The notes beneath the pieces were generated by a model. It had not been told where the DNA came from and did no database searches. It was given only the letters and a program-made list of their open reading frames with translations. This document shows positions 11,794-21,800 of a DNA stretch of 64,000 nucleotides, piece by piece. Source of the DNA: Anomaloglossus baeobatrachus. Its lineage: Eukaryota > Chordata > Amphibia > Anura > Aromobatidae. Location of the stretch: assembly GCF_048569485.1 (NCBI RefSeq), contig NC_134364.1:128751089-128815088 (forward strand). The letters are read 5' to 3'. Numbering within the stretch: the first letter of the stretch is position 1; every line of letters starts with the position of its first letter. The translations under genes and the position numbers were made by a program.

Positions 11794-13520
11794 TAAGTGT
11801 AGCCCCAAAATTTGAATTTCTTACGTTCAAATAAGTTCCATTGTTTCTCATTCAAGACTATTTTGTCTTCTATCATCTAATGACACCGCACGACTAATCT
11901 AACTTGTTATGCTGCTGCCATGTAATTGTTTGGCCTAATCACCCAGGGCAATATTTTTCAAGCCTTTGTACATTATGCACTGGCACAAGCACTGTCGAGG
12001 CTACACTGTCTAGAACAATTGGTCAGGCAGTCTCTATTTGTGTTCTATCTTGATGCTGTGCTCCACGGTGTGTTACACATGGCCCCCTGCAAAACCAGAA
12101 TTTTTTTTAGCTTCTTGACATGTTATGCCCTGTTGCTTATCCTACCAATTTTTTTAAAATAAGCTGTTGGGAGCTCTTGGGAGTACCTTGTGATGCTTAG
12201 CTACATGATGTCTGAACCTTTACACCTTAGGGGAACTGAATGTATTAAACTCCTTGGCATGTTATGCCCTGTTGCTTATTCTACCATTTTATTTTTTTTT
12301 TAAAATAGGCTGTTGGGAGCTGTTGGGAGTACCTATTGATGCAGTGCCCCATAGTGTCTGAACCATTATCCCCTGGGGACACTGAATATATTAAACTCCT
12401 TGGCATGTTATGCCCTGTTGCTTATGCTACAAATTTTTTTAAAATAAGCTGTTGGGAGTACCTTGTGATGCTTCGGCTAGTTTCACACTTGCGCTATTTT
12501 GACGCAAACGGAATCCGTCACTAATGTAGTACAGTTCATTTATTTACATTGGAAGCGCGTTACTATGGCGCGTGTGTGTCATGCAGTACCCGCTTGTGTC
12601 CACATGATGTCGCGCTTCCACTGTAAATAAATGAACTGTACTACATTAGTGACGGATTCCGTTTGCGTCAAAATAGCGCAAGTGTGAGTGAGCCCTTAGC
12701 TACATGGTGTGTGAACCATTATCCCCTGGAGAAACTGAATGTATTAAACTTCTTGGCATGTTATGCCCTGTTGCTTATGCTATTTTTTTTTTTAAAAAAG
12801 CTGTTGGGAGTAACTTCTGATGCTGCGCTACAAGGTCCTGGGGAAACTGAATTTTTGGAAATCCTTGGAATAAAGCCTGAGTTCCAGAGTGAAACAACTG
12901 CCACTTCACCTGGGCTGCCTGCTTCCCAAACTGTTGTGCAAGAAGGTTGCGCTGATGCCTCCTTCTCCCAACCTGATGCTGGCCAAACTCAATCATCAAT
13001 GACATCAGCTTCAGTGTCCCAGCGTTCCGTTCAGTTGTCCATACCACAGACCTTCAAAAAGAAGCGAAAATACCCCGTTACGCACCCAAGGGCAGGAACT
13101 ATAACTGCACACATTGCAGGATTGATAGCCCTTGAGATTTTGCCGTATCGGCTTGTGGGAACAGAGGCTTTCTGCGACCTTTTGGCGGTGTGAGAAAATG
13201 AATGTATTAAACTCCTTGGCATGTTATGCCCTGTTCTGGTGACTACGTAAACGCCGCGTGCTGCTCTGAGCACGTTATTCAAAGACACCAGAAATGCAGT
13301 CAGGCACCTTCTACAGGCTGTGCCCATACTGTTTCAGCCTTTTCCCATCCATTTCAGCCTTTTCCTCAGTCACCACAGGTCACCAACAGGTCCGACGTAA
13401 AATTATTCTGGTTTCCCATAGACTTACATTGGGGGTCGAATATTCGCGAATACTCGAATAGCGGCAAGATATTCGTTAGATATCCGTCGAAGCGAATAAT
13501 AGGGTATTCGATCATCTCTA
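11794..13520. repeat. hAT 3' region with internal tandem repeats and an internal duplication
   Basis: A phrase with GGCATGTTATGCCCTGTTGC, followed by an A/T run and GCTGTTGGGAG, recurs at about 12,110, 12,260, 12,400, 12,750 and 13,215, giving a loose tandem array. Positions about 12,885-13,192 repeat the transposon's own segment at about 8,060-8,370. The end at about 13,400-13,520 is rich in CGAATA and GAATATTCGCG and closes with GATCATCTCTA, which I take as the 3' terminus of the hAT element. Confidence 0.6.
12474..12695. mobile_element. Palindromic short DNA element
   Basis: Both halves are near-perfect inverse copies of roughly 95 bp: GGCTAGTTTCACACTTGCGC on the left and GCGCAAGTGTGAGTGAGCC on the right, with ATGAACTGTACTACATTAG and its inverse further in. 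It splits the phrase GATGCTTAGCTACATG seen elsewhere in the array, with a TTC/TTA flank. A foldback MITE. Confidence 0.8.
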
Positions 13521-15157
13521 GTAACGATAAATGTGAGGCTACTTCATATACATCCTGAGGTAACAATAAATGTGAGGCTACGTCATATACATCCTGAGGT
13601 AACAATAAATGTGAGGCTACGTCATATACATCCTGAGGTAAACAATAAATGTGAGGCTACGTCATATACATCCTGAGGTAAACAATAAATGTGAGGCTAC
13701 GTCATATACATCCTGAGGTAACAATAAATGTGAGGCTACGTCATATACATCCTGAGGTAAACAATAAATGTGAGGCTACGTCATATACATCCTGAGGTAA
13801 CGATAAATATGAGGCTACGTCATATACATCCTGAGGTAAACAATAAATGTGAGGCTACGTCATATACATCCTGAGGTAAACAATAAATGTGAGGCTACGT
13901 CATATACATCCTGAGGTAAACAATAAATGTGAGGCTACGTCATATACATCCTGAGGTAAACAATAAATGTGAGGCTACGTCATATACATCCTGAGGTAAC
14001 AATAAATGTGAGGCTACGTCATATACATCCTGAGGTAAACAATAAATGTGAGGCTACGTCATATACATCCTGAGGTAAACAATAAATGTGAGGCTACGTC
14101 ATATACATCCTGAGGTAAACAATAAATGTGAGGCTACGTCATATACATCCTGAGGTAACAATAAATGTGAGGCTACGTCATATACATCCTGAGGTAAACA
14201 ATAAATGTGAGGCTACGTCATATACATCCTGAGGTAACAATAAATGTGAGGCTACGTCATATACATCCTGAGGTAAACAATAAATGTGAGGCTACGTCAT
14301 ATACATCCTGAGGTAACAATAAATGTGAGGCTACGTCATATACATCCTGAGGTAAACAATAAATGTGAGGCTACGTCATATACATCCTGAGGTAAACAAT
14401 AAATGTGAGGCTACGTCATATACATCCTGAGGTAACAATAAATGTGAGGCTACGTCATATACATCCTGAGGTAACAATAAATGCGAGGCTACGTCATATA
14501 CATCCTGAGGTAACAATAAATGTGAGGCTACGTCATATACATCCTGAGGTAACAATAAATGTGAGGCTACGTCATATACATCCTGAGGTAAACAATAAAT
14601 GTGAGGCTACGTCATATACATCCTGAGGTAAACAATAAATGTGAGGCTACGTCATATACATCCTGAGGTAACAATAAATGTGAGGCTACGTCATATACAT
14701 CCTGAGGTAAACAATAAATGTGAGGCTACGTCATATACATCCTGAGGTAAACAATAAATGTGAGGCTACGTCATATACATCCTGAGGTAACAATAAATGT
14801 GAGGCTACGTCATATACATCCTGAGGTAAACAATAAATGTGAGGCTACGTCATATACATCCTGAGGTAACAATAAATGTGAGGCTACGTCATATACATCC
14901 TGAGGTAAACAATAAATGTGAGGCTACGTCATATACATCCTGAGGTAACAATAAATGCGAGGCTACGTCATATACATCCTGAGGTAACAATAAATGTGAG
15001 GCTACGTCATATACATCCTGAGGTAACAATAAATGGGAGGCTACGTCATATACATCCTGAGGTAACAATAAATGGGAGGCTACGTCATATGCAGCCTGAG
15101 GTGACGATAAATATGAGGTAACGTCATATACAGCCTGGGGTAACGATAAGTGAGAGG
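13521..15157 (+). repeat. 39/40-bp minisatellite, about 40 copies, with a CRE-like core
   Basis: The unit reads AATAAATGTGAGGCTACG, then TCATATACATCCTGAGGTA, then A or AAC, giving 39- or 40-bp periods in irregular alternation. Copies are nearly identical until about 15,050, then vary. Each unit contains CTACGTCATA, which on the other strand is TATGACGTAG, sharing TGACGT with the cAMP response element. The array lies 0.4-2 kb upstream of the CHTOP promoter. Confidence 0.95.
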
Positions 15158-15285
15158 TAGGAATAATAATAATATTTATTCATTTATATAGCGCTGTTAA
15201 TTCAACAGCGCTTTACATACAATGACAACACTGTCCCCATTGGGACTCACAATCTAAGTTCCCTATCAGTATGTTTTTTTTGGAG
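15158..15285 (-). mobile_element. L2-type LINE 3'-end fragment
   Basis: Starts AATAATAATAATATTTATTC and TATATAGCGCTG, and includes CAGCGCTTTACATAC and GACTCACAATCTAAG. This is the inverse of the 3' end of L2-like LINEs, and the end of the larger L2 at 47,649-51,148 has the same layout (GTGAGCCC, GTAAAGCGCC, GGCGCTATAATAATAA). A 5'-truncated insertion into the minisatellite. Confidence 0.75.
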
Positions 15286-15430
15286 TAACGTCATATACAG
15301 CCTGAGGTAACGATAAATATGAGGTAACTATAAATGTGAGGTAACACATCATATACAGCCTGAGGTAACGATAAATGTGAGGTACCGTTATATACAATGT
15401 GAGGCACCGTTATATACCAGTCTGAGGTAA
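15286..15430 (+). repeat. Diverged minisatellite units
   Basis: Continuation of the 13.5-kb array with units such as CATATACAGCCTGAGGTAACG and ATAAATGTGAGGTACCG. These are older, scattered copies on the far side of the LINE fragment. Confidence 0.8.
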
Positions 15431-15534
15431 TGTGCGTCTTGACATTAACGAAATGTAACTTATAAGATATGAGGAACCATTCATCATGAAATATAACGTG
15501 CTTCTGCCAACCACAATATGGCCGCGGAGCACTC

Positions 15535-15660
15535 ACCTCAGCCTCCTGTGGAGATGGCCGCTGCCGGTCTCCATGGTTTCCTCAGGGCGGGTGCAGTAAC
15601 TATAAGACAGTTGGGCGGAGTCTTGTTGGCGCTGTGACGTCAGAGGGCGGCGTGCTTTAA
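15535..15660 (+). promoter_or_regulatory. CHTOP promoter region with consensus CRE
   Basis: CpG-rich sequence just upstream of the first CHTOP exon. It holds a full palindromic CRE, TGACGTCA, at 15,635-15,642; GGGCGG boxes at 15,613-15,618 and about 15,645-15,650; and CCTCCATTTTG motifs (CCAT core, YY1-like) at about 15,666 and 15,696. There is no convincing TATA box in position; TATAAG at 15,601 could be one. The start of transcription is inferred to lie near 15,650-15,700. Confidence 0.65.
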
Positions 15661-15828
15661 AGACGCCTCCATTTTGCAGCTCAGGCTCCTAGTGCCTCCA
15701 TTTTGTAGAGCGGGTCCCCGTTGGGTATTTCGGGGCGCAGTGTGAGAGCCGCTGACCCTACAGCCCCCTCTGCGTGTAACACATCTGGGCATACAGAACA
15801 GGCCGCAGCGCTCGTCACAGGACGCCAG
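15660..15828 (+). other. chtop: CHTOP exon 1 (5' untranslated), start approximate
   Basis: GC-rich sequence ending GACGCCAG followed by the donor GTGAGA at 15,829. No ATG in it leads into the CHTOP frame, so it is a non-coding first exon, as in other vertebrate CHTOP genes. The 5' limit is a guess from the promoter motifs. Confidence 0.6.
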
Positions 15829-16109
15829 GTGAGAGCCTACAGGACCGGGGCCCGGAGCACATGAGGAGACCCTGTGGGGAGCTAGGAGGGATGATGAGGG
15901 GTGTAGGGGGCCGTGTACACAAAGCTGCCAGTGTGTGGGCATGGAGGGTGTGCAGGAGACGTGTGTGTGTAGAAACCTTGTGAAGGCTCTGGGCAGGAGA
16001 CTGTAGATGTGTCGGCAGTAATCGTTCAGGGTGTTTTCGGACAGGAGGTGTTCTCCCTCTGGGTTGTGGGTCTATGGGCTAGTGTGTATTGGGGTGGCGG
16101 GGAAGATCT

Positions 16110-18460
16110 GTTGAGGCTTGCTTGTTGGGGGGGTTGGTTGAGGCTTGCTTGTTGGGGGTGTTGGTTGAGGCTTGCCTGTTTGGGGGGGGGGGGGGTGTTG
16201 GTTGAGGCTTGCCTGTTTGGGGGGGGGGGGGGTGTTGGTTGAGGCTTGCCTGTTTGGGGGGGGGTGTTGGTTGAGGCTTGCCTGTTTGGGGGGGGGGTGT
16301 TGGTTGAGGCTTGCCTGTTTGGGGGGGGGGTGTTGGTTGAGGCTTGCCTGTTTGGGGGGGGGGGGTGTTGGTTGAGGCTTGCCTGTTTGGGGGGGGTGTT
16401 GGTTGAGGCTTGCCTGTTTGGGGGGGGGGTATTGGTTGAGGCTTGCCTGTTTGGGGGGGGGGGGTATTGGTTGAGGCTTGCCTGTTTGGGGGGGGGGGGG
16501 TGTTGGTTGAGGCTTGCCTGTTTGGGGGGGGGGGTTGGTTGAGGCTTGCCTGTTTGGGGGGGGGGGTTGGTTGAGGCTTGCCTGTTTGGGGGGGGGGGGG
16601 TTGGTTGAGGCTTGCCTGTTTGGGGGGGGGGTTGGTTGAGGCTTGCCTGTTTGGGGGGGGGGGTTGGTTGAGGCTTGCCTGTTTGGGGGGGGGGGTTGGT
16701 TGAGGCTTGCCTGTTTGGGGGGGGGTTGGTTGAGGCTTGCCTGTTTAAGGGGGGGGTTGGTTGAGGCTTGCCTGTTTGGGGGGGGGGTTGGTTGAGGCTT
16801 GCCTGTTTGGGGGGGGGGGTTGGTTGAGGCTTGCCTGTTTGGGGGGGGGGGGGGTTGGTTGAGGCTTGCCTGTTTTGGGGGGGGGGGTTGGTTGAGGCTT
16901 GCCTGTTTGGGGGGGGGGGTTGGTTGAGGCTTGCCTGTTTGGGGGGGGGGGGTTGGTTGAGGCTTGCCTGTTTGGGGGGGGGTTGGTTGAGGCTTGCCTG
17001 TTTGGGGGGGGGTTGGTTGAGGCTTGCCTGTTTAAGGGGGGGGTTGGTTGAGGCTTGCCTGTTTGGGGGGGGGTTGGTTGAGGCTTGCCTGTTTGGGGGG
17101 GGGGGTTGGTTGAGGCTTGCCTGTTTGGGGGGGGGTTGGTTGAGGCTTGCCTGTTTGGGGGGGGGTTGGTTGAGGCTTGCCTGTTTGGGGGGGGGGTTGG
17201 TTGAGGCTTGCCTGTTTGGGGGGGGGGGTTGGTTGAGGCTTGCCTGTTTGGGGGGGGGGGGGTTGGTTGAGGCTTGCCTGTTTTGGGGGGGGGGGTTGGT
17301 TGAGGCTTGCCTGTTTGGGGGGGGGGTTGGTTGAGGCTTGCCTGTTTGGGGGGGGGGGTTGGTTGAGGCTTGCCTGTTTGGGGGGGGGGGGTTGGTTGAG
17401 GCTTGCCTGTTTGGGGGGGGGGTTGGTTGAGGCTTGCCTGTTTGGGGGGGGGGGTTGGTTGAGGCTTGCCTGTTTGGGGGGGGGGTTGGTTGAGGCTTGC
17501 CTGTTTGGGGGGGGGGTTGGTTGAGGCTTGCCTGTTTGGGGGGGGGGTTGGTTGAGGCTTGCCTGTTTGGGGGGGGGGTTGGTTGAGGCTTGCCTGTTTG
17601 GGGGGGGGGTTGGTTGAGGCTTGCCTGTTTGGGGGGGGGGGTTGGTTGAGGCTTGCCTGTTTGGGGGGGGGGGTTGGTTGAGGCTTGCCTGTTTGGGGGG
17701 GGGGGGGTTGGTTGAGGCTTGCCTGTTTGGGGGGGGGGTTGGTTGAGGCTTGCCTGTTTGGGGGGGGGGGTTGGTTGAGGCTTGCCTGTTTGGGGGGGGG
17801 GGTTGGTTGAGGCTTGCCTGTTTGGGGGGGGGGGTTGGTTGAGGCTTGCCTGTTTGGGGGGGGTTGGTTGAGGCTTGCCTGTTTGGGGGGGGGGGTTGGT
17901 TGAGGCTTGCCTGTTTGGGGGGGGGGGTTGGTTGAGGCTTGCCTGTTTGGGGGGGGGGGGGTTGGTTGAGGCTTGCCTGTTTGGGGGGGGGTTGGTTGAG
18001 GCTTGCCTGTTTGGGGGGGGGGGGGTTGGTTGAGGCTTGCCTGTTTGGGAGGGGGGGTTGGTTGAGGCTTGCCTGTTTGGGAGGGGGGGTTGGTTGTTTG
18101 GGGGGGGGGGGGTTGGTTGAGGCTTGCCTGTTTGGGAGGGGGGGTTGGTTGTTTGGGGGGGGGGGTTGGTTGAGGCTTGCCTGTTTGGGGGGGGGGGTTG
18201 GTTGAGGCTTGCCTGTTTGGGGAGGGGGCTGTTGGTTGAGGCTTGCCTGTTTGGGGAGGGGGCTGTTGGTTGAGGCTTGCCTGTTTGGGGGGAGGGAGTG
18301 GTTGAGGCTTGCCTGTTTGGGGGGAGGGAGTGGTTGAGGCTTGCCTGTTTGGGGGGAGGGATTGGTTGAGGCTTGCCTGTTTGGGGGGAGGGAGTGGTTG
18401 AGGCTTGCCTGGGGGGGGGTTTGGTTGAGGCTTGCCTGTTGGGGGGGTTGGTTGGGGCTT
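16110..18460 (+). repeat. G-run minisatellite, about 36-bp unit, roughly 60-65 copies, in CHTOP intron 1
   Basis: The unit is TTGGTTGAGGCTTGCCTGTTT followed by a run of 7-15 G. The core is almost invariant and the G-run length drives period changes. Toward the right end the G-runs gain A interruptions (GGGAGGGGGG, GGGGAGGGGG) and the array decays. The G-rich strand is the coding strand, so the CHTOP pre-mRNA would carry the G-runs. This is a plausible G-quadruplex, R-loop and hnRNP H/F target. The reading frames across it are by-products of repeat length. Confidence 0.97.
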
Positions 18461-18826
18461 TGCTTGTATTGTGTTGGGGGTTTGGGGCTTGTATTGTGTT
18501 GGGGGGGTTTGGTTGGGGCTTGCTTGTATTGAGGGGGGGGGGAGTATTGGGGTTTGCTTGTATTGGGGGGAGTATTGGCCTTTGACTATTGTGGTGGCAA
18601 CGGGGAAGGATTGTCAGGGTGCCTGTATTGGGGGGGATACGATCAAGGCTTGAATGTATTGGGAAGGGAGGGATTGTCGGGGGTTGCCAGTTTCTAGAGG
18701 ATGGGGGGGACTGTTGAGGCTCGCTTTGTATCTTGTGGAGGGGGCACTGTCTGGGCTTGCCTTGTATCTGGGTTGTTGCCTGTGCTTAGTGTTCATCTTT
18801 GCCTTGCAGGTGGTCCGGCAGTAACG

Positions 18827-21800
18827 ATGGCCTCTCCGTCAGCATCTAAAGTTGTGCTAAAGAGCACCACCAAGCTGTCGCTGAACGAGCGGTGAGGAAG
18901 CTGAAATCCTCTGCACTACGTAACATACAAAATGTAGCCGGTACCTTGCCCCTCCATTAATGAGCGGGCGGCAGCTGTCCTTCCTGGCAGCCATGTTACA
19001 CTGTGAGGAGTTGTCAGTGGGGTGTGGTAATACACAGTGAGGGGCGGCCTGGCGCCCTCCCCCTTCTTCCACCTGTTATACATGGGTTCTGGCTGCAGCC
19101 TGGTAGCATGTTACCTGTGCTGCGTGATGCCCGCTGCGGTGTCCGAGGCTGGCACACCAGAGTGTGGCCAGAGCTGTAAGAGGCATGGCATTGGGTCACC
19201 CTCCCTGCCCAGAGACCCTTATTGTAGGGTCTTGTAAGAGGCGTCTGCTTTGCGCTCTCCTCTTGTCTCCTCGTTGCATCCTCAGCACCTCCATCCTCAT
19301 ACCTGTGCTGCCTCCATGTGTCTTGTCCTAATAATCTTTATGTAACGCCAATGTATTCTGCAGCGCTTTACAATCCAGAGGTACATATACAGACAGCCAT
19401 AAGTAAGTTATAGAAAATACAGTAATTCAAGCAAAACTGACGACCCTGATCATAATAGTTTACAATCTACAGTGAGGTGGGTGTGACATAAAGTGCAGGT
19501 ACTGATTTACTACGATGGTCCATCCATCTTGAGCAAATGGGGGATAGATTTAAAGCTGCATGAGCCGGTTACCAGCCAACATTTGTAGTGCTTTTGGCTG
19601 TGGTGGAGAGTTGAAGAATTATGTTCAGAGAAATAATGAAGGGGCTGTATGTGAAGGGACTAATATTAGGGAACGCGATAGGCCGCCTTAACAAGATTTT
19701 ATTTATAGGTAGTGCCTTAAACTGTGTAAGTTGTGGTTAGTCTAATTTCTGGGGTAGAGCATGCCAGAGCATTGGTGCAGCTCAGGAGAAGTCTTGGAAC
19801 CTGTAGTGGGAGGTTTGGATTAGTGTGGATGTTAGTCGAATGTGGCTTTTGGAGTGTAGAGAGTGGGGTGACGAACAGATGGAGATGTCCTCTTACCTGT
19901 GCTGCCTTCATGTCGTGTCCCCATCTACTCCATCCTCTTACCTGTGCTGCCTCCATGCCGTGTCCTAATCTCCTCCGTCCTCTTACCTGTGCTACCTCCA
20001 TGTCGTGTCCTCATCTCCTTCATCCTCTTACCTGTGCTGCCTCCATGTCGTGTCCTCATCTCCTCCGTCCTCTTACCTGTTACCTCCATGTCGTGTCCTC
20101 ATCTCTGTCCTCTTACCTGTGCTACCTCCATGTCGTGTCCTCATCTCAGTCCTCTTACCTGTGCTACCTCCATGTCGTGTCCTCATCTCAGTCCTCTTAC
20201 CTGTGCTACCTCCATGTCGTGTCCTCATCTCAGTCCTCTTACCTGTGCTACCTCCATGTCGTGTCCTCATCTCAGTCCTCTTACCTGTGCTACCTCCATG
20301 TCGTGTCCTCATCTCCTCCGTCCTCTTACCTGTGCTACCTCCATGTCGTGTCCTCATCTCAGTCCTCTTACCTGTGCTACCTCCATGTCGTGTCCTCATC
20401 TCCTCCGTCCTCTTACCTGTGCTACCTCCATGTCGTGTCCTCATCTCAGTCCTCTTACCTGTGCTACCTCCATGTCGTGTCCTCATCTCAGTCCTCTTAC
20501 CTGTGCTACCTCCATGTCGTGTCCTCATCTCAGTCCTCTTGCCTGTGCTGCCTCCCATGTGTCATGTCCTCATCTCCTCAGTCCTCTTACCTGTGCTACC
20601 TCCATGTCGTGTCCTCATCTCCTCAGTCCTCTTACCTGTGCTGCCTCCATGTCGTGTCCTCATCTCCTCAGTCCTCTTACCTGTGCTGCCTTCATGTGTT
20701 GTCCTCATCTCTTCAGTCCTCTTACCTGTGCTACCTCCATGTCGTGTCCTCATCTGTCCTCTTGCCTGTGCTACATCCCATGTGTCATGACCTCATCTCC
20801 TCTGTCCTCTTACCTAAGCTGTCTCCATGTCGTGTCCTCATCGCCTCTATCCTCTTACCTGTGCTGCCTCCCATTTATGTCCTCATCGCCTCTATCCTTG
20901 TGCTGCCTTCATGTGTTGTCCTCATCTCCTCTATCCTCTTACTTGTGCTGCCTCCATGTGTCATGTCGTGTCCTCATTTTTCGCCTCCCTGTGACTTTTG
21001 GAGCTCTCCTTTGCTGTGTCCCTATATTGTAGCTCTTCTCCCTTTTTATAGCTGTGCACATGTGGAAGTTGCGGAGGATAGATCATGAGCAACATGTATG
21101 CCAAAAAACAATCCAGTGGTGACTGCTCCTCTGGGGGCCTTGAGGTGCGTGCTACTGTCTGTTGAATCTTATCTAAACCTCCCCCCATTTTGTTCGACCT
21201 TGAAGCTTTACTAACATGCTGAAGAACAAACACCCGATGCCTGTGAATATCCGCGCCACGATGCAGCAGCAAAGCCTGGCCAGTGCCAGGAACAGAAGAC
21301 TGGCGCAGCAGATGGAGAACCGGCCGTCTGTGCAAGCCGCTCTGAAACTCAAGCAGGTGAGACTCCGCTACCAGGTGTGGCTGTCAGTGGCAGCGTCTAC
21401 GTGGAATCTAGCAGCCATATTGGACTAGGTTTGTGTGTTGAGCGCAAAATGTTTTGATTTTCACAAACGCATTTAAAATTGTGGTAAACTTCATAGTCCA
21501 CATCTGAATAACAATCCACATGTAAATCTTTCTAACATGTGGTTATACTCTACTCACACCCAGAGCTGCTGTTACTTTGATCTCAAGCTGGTTGAGGTTT
21601 GAGGCTGCTTTGTTTGTGACTAGAGGAAGATCTACCACTGCGGAGGTCACTACACTGAGATAAATGCCCTTACACAAGCCAATATCTGTGAACCAGCACT
21701 CATGAGGTTTCTCCAGCCAATAAGCCTGATGGGTGAAACACTGCTTCAGCAGGGAGTACGATTTTTAATCATGGTTAAATGCATTTTGTTGGTAGATGCA

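Noticed and set aside
13521-15157. CRISPR array
   Set aside because: The whole unit repeats, with no unique spacers, and the setting is a vertebrate genome.
16110-18460. Telomeric repeat or coding glycine-rich protein
   Set aside because: The unit is not TTAGGG, and the frames change with each G-run length, so no protein is kept.
19733-21088. 451-aa frame through the CHTOP intron 2 array
   Set aside because: A by-product of the CT-rich repeat; three frames are open side by side and it lies between two true CHTOP exons.
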